Origin: Candidatus Binatia bacterium
Lineage (GTDB): Bacteria > Desulfobacterota_B > Binatia > UBA9968 > JAJDTQ01
Reading direction: 5' to 3'
NCBI GenBank assembly: GCA_022827045.1
Contig: JAJDTQ010000260.1
Coordinates: forward strand, 1 to 22,499
Length of the DNA: 22,499 bases
Both the position numbers and the translations under genes were made by a program. This document shows, in pieces, positions 1 to 6,557 of the stretch (within the stretch, counting starts at the first letter, position 1; each line of letters opens with the position of its first letter). The notes below the pieces were generated by a model, which was not told the DNA's origin, did no database searches, and saw only the letters and a list, made by a program, of their open reading frames with translations.

Positions 1-755
1 GTCTTGGCTCCGGCCAGTTCCATGAAGGCGTCCAGGCACGACCGAGCCGCCCCCAGGGCGAGGGCGGCGTCACCACAGGAGAAGAGCAGGACGGTGGAGA
101 GCCGGTAGAGCGGACCGGGTTCCACCACCGGGGCGCCGCGCTGGCGTACCGTGCGCTCGGCCGGCACGAAGGCGCCGTCCACCGCGAAGTCGTTAGTGCC
201 GGTGCCGCGCATGCCACGGACCTTCCAGGTATCCAGCACCTCCACCTCGGCCGCGGGCACGAACAGGAACTTCTGCACCGGCTCGCCGTTATCCGGGATC
301 CACGCCCGGGCGGCGAACCATGACGCGTGCCGGCAACCGGAGCTGAAACGATGACGCCCGGTGACCCGGTATCCGCCCGGCACCGGCGCCGCCTCCGACG
401 TGGGCATGGGAGTGTTGGCCACCACGCAACGCGGCGTGTCGGTCCAGATCTCTCGGGCGATCTCATGGGGCATGTGCGCCGCGTAAGTGGCGAAGATCGA
501 GCACTGGTTGACCACCCACGCGGTGCTGGCGTCGGCCTGGCCCAATTCCCCCAGGACCTCGATGTAGGACGGCAGGTCGATTTCGACGCCCTCCAGGGAC
601 CGCGGCAGCGCGAGCTTGAACAGGCCGGCGTCCGCCAACTCATCGAACAGCGCCCGCGGCAACTCGCGCTCAGCCTCGATCTCGTCGGCACAGGAGCGGA
701 TGGTGGGCGACAACGCCTTGGCGGCGTCCAGCATGGGATGGTTCGTGGATGACAT
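1..755 (-). CDS. acyl-CoA dehydrogenase-family flavoenzyme (partial, C-terminus outside window)
   Basis: The first 251 residues are visible; the family usually runs to about 380-400, so the C-terminal helical domain lies outside the window. The N-terminal helical domain (about residues 1-110) is followed by the beta domain (about 115-220), which holds the signature WKVRGMRGTGTNDF and then FVPAERT. That form resembles the flavin-dependent monooxygenase branch (HsaA/DszC-like) as much as true acyl-CoA dehydrogenases. True dehydrogenases oxidise acyl-CoA with FAD, whereas the monooxygenase branch uses reduced flavin and oxygen. The catalytic region is missing, so the two cannot be separated here. 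The ATG at 755 has an AAGGG about five bases upstream. It starts 61 bases after the TRAP large permease stop on the same strand, so it is probably the last visible gene of the TRAP operon and may act on the imported solute (inference). Confidence 0.85.
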   Translation of the reverse strand, partial: MSSTNHPMLDAAKALSPTIRSCADEIEAERELPRALFDELADAGLFKLALPRSLEGVEIDLPSYIEVLGELGQADASTAWVVNQCSIFATYAAHMPHEIAREIWTDTPRCVVANTPMPTSEAAPVPGGYRVTGRHRFSSGCRHASWFAARAWIPDNGEPVQKFLFVPAAEVEVLDTWKVRGMRGTGTNDFAVDGAFVPAERTVRQRGAPVVEPGPLYRLSTVLLFSCGDAALALGAARSCLDAFMELAGAK

Positions 756-816
756 CACAGCCCTTGAACAGCACGGATCAAACCGTCGTTCAACTTGTTC
801 CACTCATGCAAGGATG

Positions 817-2127
817 TCAACTCAGCATCAGCCGCGGCAGGGTCAGCACCAGAGCGGGGAAGACGATCATGACCGCCAGATTCAACATATCGAGGAGCAC
901 GAAGGGAAAGCAACTCTTGTAGATCTCCACCATGGGAGCGTCCGGAACGACCCCCTTGAGAACAAACAACTGAAGGCCGAACGGCGGCGTGGTGTTGGCC
1001 ACCTCCATGTTCAGGAGCATCAGGATACCGAACCAGATGGGGTCGAAGCCGAGCTGCGCGGCCAGCGGGAAGTAGATGGGCACCGTGATCATCATGATGG
1101 AGATCTGGTCGACGAACATGCCCAGCACGAGCACGATCAGCATCATGAGCACCAGGATCACCACCGGCGGCGCCTGGAACCCCGCCACCATCTCCACCAA
1201 GCCCCGGCTGGCTCCGGTGAATGCCAGCACCTGGCTGAAGGCGTTGGACGCGAGGATGATCATCAGCACGACGACGGAGACGCGTACGGTGCTCATCACC
1301 GACAGGACCACCACTTTCCACGTAAGGCTGCGGTACATGGCCGCCACCATGGCCGTGCTGATCGCCCCCAGGGCCGCCGCCTCCGTGGGCGTGGCCACGC
1401 CGATGAAAATGACGCCCAGCACCATGAACACGATGAGGCTCAGGGGAGCCAGGTGCAGCAGGCCCATGAGCTTCTCGCGGGTGGACACGCGTCCGACGTC
1501 GTAGACCGGCGCCGAGTCGGGACGCATCTTGGCCCGGACGACGATATAGAACGCGTAGAGGCCGGCCATGAACAGCCCCGGGCCGATGCCTGCGATCAGC
1601 AGCTTGGCGATGGAGATCTCCGCGAGGCTGCCCAGCAGTACGCCCATGGCCGTGGGCGGGACAATGGCAGCGAGACCGCCCGCCGCGGAGATAGGGCCCA
1701 CCGACATGAGGTAGCTGTAACCCCGGCGCCGCATCTCCGGCACCAGCGTCGTTCCCAGCATGGCGGTGGTGGCCATGCTGGAGCCGCTGAGGGTGGAGAA
1801 CAGGGTGCCGCCGCTCACCGCCAGAAGGCTCAGCCGCCCGGGTATGCCGCCGATCCACTTGTCCAGGGCGTCCAGGGTGCGCACGGCGAGCCCTGATCGG
1901 AACATGATCTCGCCCATCAAAATGAAGAGCAGCACTGGCGCCAGCACGAAGCTCGCCAGCGTCGCGAAGGCGCTGGTGACCATGAGCCGCAGCGCCGGCA
2001 ACCCGCCCATGAACAGGAAGAGCCCGCCGATGTTGATCAGGAGGAAGGCGAATGCCACCGGCGTGCCGGCCACGAAAAGGACCATCAGCACGGCGAGCAT
2101 CAAGATTAGGACTTCGTACCACTCCAT
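817..2127 (-). CDS. dctM: TRAP transporter large permease, DctM type
   Basis: This 436-residue protein is the usual length for DctM, the 12-helix inner-membrane subunit that moves solute using a sodium or proton gradient. Hydrophobic segments run through its whole length. The family hallmark around residues 110-200 is clear: SGSSMATTAMLG, then RRRGYSYLMSVG, then AAIVPPTAMGVLLGS and AGIGPGLFMAG. The open frame extends 61 codons further upstream, but that part is basic and cysteine-rich and overlaps dctQ. The ATG at 2127 gives the typical MEWYEVLILMLAVLMVLFV start and lies seven bases after the dctQ stop, so the two permeases are probably translationally coupled. There is only a weak GAGCACGAG before the start. 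It works with the preceding DctQ and one or more of the three binding proteins. The ligand cannot be read from sequence. Confidence 0.95.
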   Translation of the reverse strand: MEWYEVLILMLAVLMVLFVAGTPVAFAFLLINIGGLFLFMGGLPALRLMVTSAFATLASFVLAPVLLFILMGEIMFRSGLAVRTLDALDKWIGGIPGRLSLLAVSGGTLFSTLSGSSMATTAMLGTTLVPEMRRRGYSYLMSVGPISAAGGLAAIVPPTAMGVLLGSLAEISIAKLLIAGIGPGLFMAGLYAFYIVVRAKMRPDSAPVYDVGRVSTREKLMGLLHLAPLSLIVFMVLGVIFIGVATPTEAAALGAISTAMVAAMYRSLTWKVVVLSVMSTVRVSVVVLMIILASNAFSQVLAFTGASRGLVEMVAGFQAPPVVILVLMMLIVLVLGMFVDQISIMMITVPIYFPLAAQLGFDPIWFGILMLLNMEVANTTPPFGLQLFVLKGVVPDAPMVEIYKSCFPFVLLDMLNLAVMIVFPALVLTLPRLMLS

Positions 2128-2134
2128 CTCGTGC

Positions 2135-2683
2135 TCAGAGGGAATCCTGGCCCACGGGACCCGATTCGTCAGCGATCGGGTCGTCCCGGCGCAGCATCCC
2201 GACGTTGTGCCACGCCTGGCGCAGGAACTCGATGACCAGCATGGTGCTGCCGACGCAGATGGGAAGAATGAGCGGCCAGCGGTACACCCGCCACGCCTTG
2301 AGCTCGGCATGGCCGCCCAGATACGACTCCCAGGTTTCCCAGGCGCCTTCCCACGCCATCACCACCGCGCCCGTTGCCGCCACCAGCGACACCACGATGC
2401 CCAGGATCAGGCGCACCCTGGGCCGGAGCCTTTCCACCACCAGCTCCACGCGCGTGTGCGCATGGTCGCGCAGCACCCAGGGGGTCCCGAGGAAGGTGAT
2501 GTAGACCAGCGAGTATTCGGTCAGATCCACCGCCCAGATGGTCGGGCTGTTGAAGAAGTAACGCGCCACTATCTCGTAGATCACGGAGAAGGTCACCGTG
2601 ACCACCAGGAGCCCCGCGAAATAGGCGAGTCCGTTCACCAGCGAGTCCCAGGCTCGCTCCAGTGTCTGCCCGAGTTGCGACAT
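2135..2683 (-). CDS. dctQ: TRAP transporter small permease, DctQ type
   Basis: The 182-residue protein has the four membrane segments of DctQ, the small TRAP subunit that pairs with DctM. The first helix covers about residues 18-40 (NGLAYFAGLLVVTVTFSVIY). The conserved stretch EIVARYFFNSPTIWAVDLTE follows, where the Arg, the aromatics and the acidic residue are typical of the family. Then come the second helix, the HAHTRVELVVERL loop and two more helices. The ATG at 2683 has no good Shine-Dalgarno sequence; the nearest bases upstream are CGAACCTCATC. The gap before it, to the binding-protein stop at 2783, carries two hairpins. Weak initiation plus hairpins would fit lower expression of the permease than of the binding proteins (inference). 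dctM follows after seven bases. Confidence 0.93.
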   Translation of the reverse strand: MSQLGQTLERAWDSLVNGLAYFAGLLVVTVTFSVIYEIVARYFFNSPTIWAVDLTEYSLVYITFLGTPWVLRDHAHTRVELVVERLRPRVRLILGIVVSLVAATGAVVMAWEGAWETWESYLGGHAELKAWRVYRWPLILPICVGSTMLVIEFLRQAWHNVGMLRRDDPIADESGPVGQDSL

Positions 2684-2706
2684 GATGAGGTTCGAATATC
2701 CCCTGC

Positions 2707-2739
2707 CCGGGCCGTCCGCGGCGCGCGCGGACGGCCCGG
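2707..2739 (-). promoter_or_regulatory. strong 14-bp hairpin between binding-protein and permease genes
   Basis: Positions 2707-2720 and 2726-2739 are perfect inverted repeats, 14 base pairs and almost entirely G:C, closing on a five-base GCGCG loop. The hairpin lies in the 99-base gap between the dctP1 stop and the dctQ start. In the direction of transcription it is followed by GCAGGGGATATTC, with no run of T, so it does not look like a full intrinsic terminator. A hairpin at this place could protect the binding-protein mRNA from 3' exonucleases or partly attenuate the permease, as known for binding-protein/permease junctions in other importers. The regulatory role is inferred; the repeat itself is read directly. 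Confidence 0.6.
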
Positions 2740-2754
2740 CGGGTTGTTCAGTGC

Positions 2755-2786
2755 ATGAGGCCTTTCGCCGCGAAGAGGCGCCTCAT
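2755..2786 (-). promoter_or_regulatory. hairpin overlapping the dctP1 stop codon
   Basis: ATGAGGC at 2755-2761 and GCCTCAT at 2780-2786 are complementary, and an inner TTCG/CGAA pair can extend the stem. The TGA stop of dctP1 lies inside the right arm. There is no T-run after it on the minus strand. Together with the hairpin at 2707-2739 it fills most of the gap between binding protein and permease, which supports an mRNA-stability or attenuation element (inference). Confidence 0.4.
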
Positions 2787-3772
2787 TTCTGTTCGAAACG
2801 GCGCGCCAATTCCCGGACCTGCTTGCCGTATTGCGGCGAGACCGGCACGAACTTCTTCCAGGCGGACTCGTACGCGATCTTGCGCAGGCGCTTGGAGTCC
2901 TCCGGGGAAAGCTCGATGATCTGCATGCCGTGCTTCTTCACCAGGGTGTCGTGCTCCGCGTCGATGTACTTGTCGAAATGGGCCGGCCCCCACTTCTCCG
3001 TTTCGATGACGGCGTCGGTGAGGAGCTTCTGTTGCTCCGGGGTCAGCTTGTTCCAGGTCTTCAGGTTGAAATACAGCCAGGTGCGCACGGTCCAGAAGAA
3101 GGGCTTGATGATGCAACAGATCTGCTCGTAGAACTTGGCCCCCAGGGTTCCGATGATGGGAGAGAAGTACCCTTCCACGACGCCCCGCTCGAGACCGGCG
3201 TAGAGGTCCGAGTACGGCATCCGGATCATCGAAGCCCCGATCGACTCGGCAATGGGCAGGTAGGTGGGCGTCCCGCGAAGCTTCATGCCCTTGAAGTCGG
3301 CGAGGCTCTTCACCGGTTTCTTCGTGAAGATCGCGTAGCCCACCAGACCCGACGGCAGCCCCAGGAGCTTCACCCCGGTCCGTTCCTGCTGGATCTTGTC
3401 GAAGAAATCGATGACGCCGCCCTTGCGCATTTCGCTCACCGGGCCTTCGAAGTAGTCGAGGTAGACCCCTTCGGCCATCTTGTCCGTGAAGTACGCCCCG
3501 GTGCTGCTCAGCACGTCCAGCGTGCCGCGCTGCACCAGGCTCAGCATCTCGAAAGCGGGGGCGATTTCGGGCCCGCCCTTCCACCTCACTTCGATCTTGC
3601 CGCCGGACATCTTCTCCACCCGGCGCTTGAAGTCCCAGAACCCGTCATTGAAGACGTAGTCCTTCTTCCAGGCGGTGGCGCCGTTGAGCACCAGATCCGC
3701 CGCCGGCGCCGTGGTCGCCGCGAACATTGCCAGGGCGAAAACAGCGACTGTATAGCGAAGCGCCAGTCTCAT
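2783..3772 (-). CDS. dctP: TRAP solute-binding protein, DctP family (copy 1, permease-proximal)
   Basis: The 329-residue periplasmic binding protein delivers a solute, usually a carboxylate, to DctQM. A signal peptide covers residues 1 to about 25 (hydrophobic core AVFALAMFAATTAPA, cleavage near PAAD). The family pattern KRRVEKMSGGKIEVRWKGG follows at about 49-67. KLRGTPTYLP at about 164-173 contains the Arg that binds the substrate carboxylate in DctP proteins. LERGVVEGYFSP at about 194-205 is also typical. An unusual CysCys pair sits at 219-220. It has the same length as the two upstream paralogues and shares well over half its residues with them by eye, but it differs in the pocket region: Arg184 and Tyr187, where the others have Trp/Gln184 and Trp187. 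GGGAGG lies eight bases before the ATG. It is the closest copy to the permeases, separated by two hairpins. Confidence 0.93.
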   Translation of the reverse strand: MRLALRYTVAVFALAMFAATTAPAADLVLNGATAWKKDYVFNDGFWDFKRRVEKMSGGKIEVRWKGGPEIAPAFEMLSLVQRGTLDVLSSTGAYFTDKMAEGVYLDYFEGPVSEMRKGGVIDFFDKIQQERTGVKLLGLPSGLVGYAIFTKKPVKSLADFKGMKLRGTPTYLPIAESIGASMIRMPYSDLYAGLERGVVEGYFSPIIGTLGAKFYEQICCIIKPFFWTVRTWLYFNLKTWNKLTPEQQKLLTDAVIETEKWGPAHFDKYIDAEHDTLVKKHGMQIIELSPEDSKRLRKIAYESAWKKFVPVSPQYGKQVRELARRFEQK

Positions 3773-3805
3773 AAGCCTTGCCTCCCTCGCATCATTTCCG
3801 GAACG

Positions 3806-4795
3806 CTATTGGTCCTCGAGCTTCCGTGCCATTTCCCGGATCTGCTTGCCGTACTCCGGGGAGTTGGGCAGGTACTTCTTCCACGACGACTCGTACGCCA
3901 TCGTGCGAAAGCGCTTGGCCTCGTCGCCCTTGAGCTCGTGAATCTTGAGACCGTGCTTGTTCACCAACGTACTGATTTCCCCGCCGATGTAGTCGTTGTA
4001 GAAGCCCGTCGTCCACCCTTCGGTCGCGATCATGGAGTCCGTCAGGACCTTCTGCTGCTCCGGCGTGAGCTTGTTCCACTTGTCCAGGCTGATGTACATC
4101 CACGTGCGCACGGTCCAGAAGTGCGGCTTGAGCATGCAGCAGACCTGCTCGTAGAGCTTCGTCGACAGGGTGCCGATGACCGGAGCGAAGTATCCGTCCA
4201 CGACTCCCCGCTCCAGGGCGTTGTAAACGTCGGGCCACGGCACCTGGATCATGGTAGCCCCGAGGGCCTGGCCCAGGGGCAGGTACGTGGGCGTGCTGCG
4301 CATCTTCATGCCCTTGAATTGGCTGATGCTGGTCACCGGCGTCTTGGTGAAGATGGCGAACTCCACCGGCCCGGAGCTGAGCCCGAGGAGCTTCACTCCG
4401 GCCCGTTTCTGGGTCACTTCGTCGAAGAACTTGGTGACGCCGGCTTTGCGCAGATCACTGGTGCTCCCGACAAAGTACTCGAGGAAGACTCCCTCCGGTA
4501 TCTTGGCGGAATCGTAGGCGCCGGCGCCGCCCAGGACATCCAGCACCCCGCGCTGCACGAGACCCAGCATCTCGAAGGGTGACGAGATCTCGGGACCGCC
4601 CTTCCATTCCACCTTGATCTTGCCGCCGGACCGTTTTTCGACCTGACGCGAGAACTCCCAGTAGCCCGCATTGAAGATGTAGTCCTTCTTCCAGGCGGTG
4701 GCGCCCTTGAGCACCAGGTCGGCCGCCGGAGCGGCCGTCGCAACAAAAAGACCCAGAGTGAAGAATACAGCGATACAGCCGAGTGCCCTTCTCAT
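3806..4795 (-). CDS. dctP: TRAP solute-binding protein, DctP family (copy 2, middle)
   Basis: This is the second of three tandem DctP paralogues, 329 residues like the others. I chose the ATG at 4795 because GGGGGAGG lies just upstream and because it gives a clean signal peptide (MRRALGCIAVFFTLGLFVAT, then APAAD). The frame could be opened from a TTG at 4816, but that would run through the ribosome binding site. The body has KKDYIFNAGYWEF, QVEKRSGGKIKVEWKGG, KMRSTPTYLP with the carboxylate-binding Arg166, LERGVVDGYFAP and the CysCys pair at 219-220. Gln184 takes the place of Trp or Arg in the sister copies. The next gene, copy 1, starts 33 bases after its stop. It acts in the periplasm as a TRAP receptor; a ligand different from the sister proteins is inferred from the pocket changes, not shown. 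Confidence 0.93.
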   Translation of the reverse strand: MRRALGCIAVFFTLGLFVATAAPAADLVLKGATAWKKDYIFNAGYWEFSRQVEKRSGGKIKVEWKGGPEISSPFEMLGLVQRGVLDVLGGAGAYDSAKIPEGVFLEYFVGSTSDLRKAGVTKFFDEVTQKRAGVKLLGLSSGPVEFAIFTKTPVTSISQFKGMKMRSTPTYLPLGQALGATMIQVPWPDVYNALERGVVDGYFAPVIGTLSTKLYEQVCCMLKPHFWTVRTWMYISLDKWNKLTPEQQKVLTDSMIATEGWTTGFYNDYIGGEISTLVNKHGLKIHELKGDEAKRFRTMAYESSWKKYLPNSPEYGKQIREMARKLEDQ

Positions 4796-4850
4796 GGATT
4801 CATCCTCCCCCTTCAACGGTTCGTTGGTTTCAACCGGTCGTTTGCCGGCT

Positions 4851-5840
4851 TCAGCGGCTTTCCAGCTTCTGCGCCATCTCCCGGATCGTCTTGCCGTGCT
4901 CCGGCGATTCCGGCACGTATTTGTTCCACGCGGACTCGTACGCCATCTTGAGGTAGCGCTTGGCCTCGTCCCCCTTGAACTCGATGACCTTCATGCCGTG
5001 CTGCTTCACCAGCGTATCGATTTCCTTGCCGATGATCCCCGCGTAGAAACCCTGCGCCCAGTCTTCGGTTGCCACGATGGCGTCGGTAAGGATCTTTTGC
5101 TGCTCCGGGGTCAGCTTGTTCCAGGTCTTCATTCCGATGTAGAGCCAGGTGCGCACGGTCCAGAAGTGCGGCGCGATCATGCAACAGACCTGCTCGTAAA
5201 GCTTCGTCTGGAGGGTCCCGATGGCCGGAGAAAAATATCCCTCCACCACGCCGCGTTCGAGCGCGGGGTAAAGGTCCGCCCACGGAATCCAGATCATCGT
5301 CGCGCCCAGTGCCTGCCCCATGGGCAGATAGGTGGGCGTGCTGCGCATCTTCAGGCCCTTGAAGTCGGCAATGCCCTTCACCGGTTGCTTGGTGAAGATG
5401 GCGATGCCCACGGGACCCGAGGTCATCCCCAGGAGCTTGACAGCAGTCTTCTTCTGGCTCAGATCATCGAACCACTTGGTGATACCCGCGTTCCGCAACA
5501 CGGCCGGGGTGCCGATGAAGTACTCGGGAAAGACCCCTTCCATGTACTTGTCCGTATAGTAGGCGGCGGAGCTTCCCAGGACGTCAACGACGCCGCGCTG
5601 CACCAGGCTCAACATCTCGAAGGCCGGCGCGATCTCGGGTCCCCCCTTCCACTCCACCTTGATCTTACCGCCGGAGAGTTTCTCGACCTGGCGCGTGAAC
5701 TCCCAGTAGCCGGCATTGAAGACGTAGTCTTTCTTCCACGCGGTGGCGCCCTTGAGCACCAAGTCCGCTGCCGGCGCCGATGCCGCCGTGAACAGACCCA
5801 GGATAAAACAAACAACGATCCGGCCAAGTGCCTTCTTCAT
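4851..5840 (-). CDS. dctP: TRAP solute-binding protein, DctP family (copy 3, first in operon)
   Basis: First gene after the putative promoter, 329 residues. The signal peptide is MKKALGRIVVCFILGLFTAA followed by SAPAAD, with cleavage near residue 25. The mature protein has KKDYVFNAGYWEF, QVEKLSGGKIKVEWKGG at about 51-67, KMRSTPTYLP at about 164-173 with Arg166, Trp184 in the TMIWIPWADLYPALERG segment, and the CysCys pair at 219-220. GAGGGAGG precedes the ATG at good spacing. It is most similar to copy 2 and a little less to copy 1. The three copies differ at positions scattered over their whole length, which points to real, diverged duplications rather than an assembly repeat. As the promoter-proximal copy it is expected to be the most highly expressed receptor (inference). 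Confidence 0.93.
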   Translation of the reverse strand: MKKALGRIVVCFILGLFTAASAPAADLVLKGATAWKKDYVFNAGYWEFTRQVEKLSGGKIKVEWKGGPEIAPAFEMLSLVQRGVVDVLGSSAAYYTDKYMEGVFPEYFIGTPAVLRNAGITKWFDDLSQKKTAVKLLGMTSGPVGIAIFTKQPVKGIADFKGLKMRSTPTYLPMGQALGATMIWIPWADLYPALERGVVEGYFSPAIGTLQTKLYEQVCCMIAPHFWTVRTWLYIGMKTWNKLTPEQQKILTDAIVATEDWAQGFYAGIIGKEIDTLVKQHGMKVIEFKGDEAKRYLKMAYESAWNKYVPESPEHGKTIREMAQKLESR

Positions 5841-5894
5841 GGGTTCGTCCTCCCTCTCGTGGGTTCGCGAGGTCGTGCCCGATGCCGGGCCAGA

Positions 5895-5921
5895 CTAGTA
5901 TCCGAGCCGGAATGCTGTCAA
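5895..5921 (-). promoter_or_regulatory. putative sigma-70-type promoter of the TRAP operon
   Basis: On the minus strand a perfect TTGACA (-35) at 5916-5921 is followed, after a short 15-base spacer, by TACTAG at 5895-5900 as a weak -10. It lies about 55 bases upstream of the first dctP start codon and points the right way. The -35 box is convincing. The -10 match (three of six) and short spacer are poor, which could mean an activator is needed. Confidence 0.4.
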
Positions 5922-6053
5922 GGGCAATCTGCCCGTGCCGGAACCGCGGGACGGATTTGCTCCCGGACGGCGTTTCGGGTTATCGGTATGGGCGCACAGG
6001 ACAATCACTCGACTTCGCGGCATACGGGCGCAATCCACACGGGAGGAAGTCAT

Positions 6054-6380
6054 ATGGGCAAGGTCGAAGAGAAGATCGGCGCGGACTATCTACGCCTCCT
6101 GGCGGCCAAGCAACGCCTTTCGGTCATGGACAGCGAGATCAAGAAGATGATCAACAACCTCAACCTGGCCGTCAGTGTGCTGAGCGGGAAGGAGACCGGC
6201 CACTTCGGCGACGACGGCACCTACCATGTCCACAACCGCCCTAACAGCGGGATTCCCCACAGGCAGTTGACACTGCCGACCCTCGAGGAGTTGAACCGGG
6301 TCGTCGAGTACCGGAAGCAGGCCAGGGAAGAAGTCGAGACCCTGAACAAACAGTTCAAGGAGCTGGAGGCGCGACTTTAG
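6054..6380 (+). CDS. small helical hypothetical protein
   Basis: I do not recognise this 108-residue protein. The ATG at 6054 follows GGGAGGAAGT at ideal spacing, which supports a real gene. The longer open frame that runs into it from upstream is antisense to the dctP genes and is not coding. Residues 1-50 form a charged, heptad-like helix (KIGADYLRLLAAKQRLSVMD, then EIKKMINNLNLAVSVL). A Gly/His-rich linker follows (GHFGDDGTYHVHNRPNSGIP, about 52-71). A second strongly charged helix ends the protein (EELNRVVEYRKQAREEVETL, then NKQFKELEARL). There is no signal peptide or membrane segment, so it is a likely cytoplasmic helical hairpin or coiled coil. It stands alone, divergent from the TRAP operon and convergent with tRNA-Phe 26 bases beyond its stop. 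Confidence 0.75.
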   Translation: MGKVEEKIGADYLRLLAAKQRLSVMDSEIKKMINNLNLAVSVLSGKETGHFGDDGTYHVHNRPNSGIPHRQLTLPTLEELNRVVEYRKQAREEVETLNKQFKELEARL

Positions 6381-6406
6381 CCCGAGGAGAACGGGGTTGG
6401 GGGAAG

Positions 6407-6479
<73 letters not shown>

Positions 6480-6487
6480 AGAGAAAA

Positions 6488-6516
6488 AATATGTCCGAAA
6501 ATACGGGGTGCGTCAA
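6488..6516 (-). promoter_or_regulatory. promoter of tRNA-Phe
   Basis: On the minus strand TTGACG (6511-6516) and CATATT (6488-6493) are separated by exactly 17 bases. The -10 box ends eight bases before the first base of the mature tRNA. Five of six and four of six positions match the sigma-70 consensus. The strong box pair and its tight placement make this one of the best promoter calls in the window. Confidence 0.65.
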
Positions 6517-6557
6517 CACGGGCCAAGTCCGGCGCCGGCGTTTAGCGAGGTTCTTCG

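Noticed and set aside
616..1896. Plus-strand open frame of 426 codons over dctM
   Set aside because: His/Asp/Arg-rich shadow of the TRAP large permease; no family motifs and it crosses two genes.
2707..2739. Hairpin as a classical intrinsic terminator of the dctP genes
   Set aside because: No T-run follows the stem on the minus strand and the permease genes needed by the receptors lie directly downstream.
2831..4582. Plus-strand open frame of 583 codons across dctP1 and dctP2
   Set aside because: Its internal repeats only mirror the similarity of the two binding-protein genes on the other strand; it spans two genes and their gap.
2783..5840. Triple dctP array as an assembly duplication
   Set aside because: The copies differ at many scattered positions and each has its own signal peptide sequence and ribosome binding site, which a misassembled repeat would not show.
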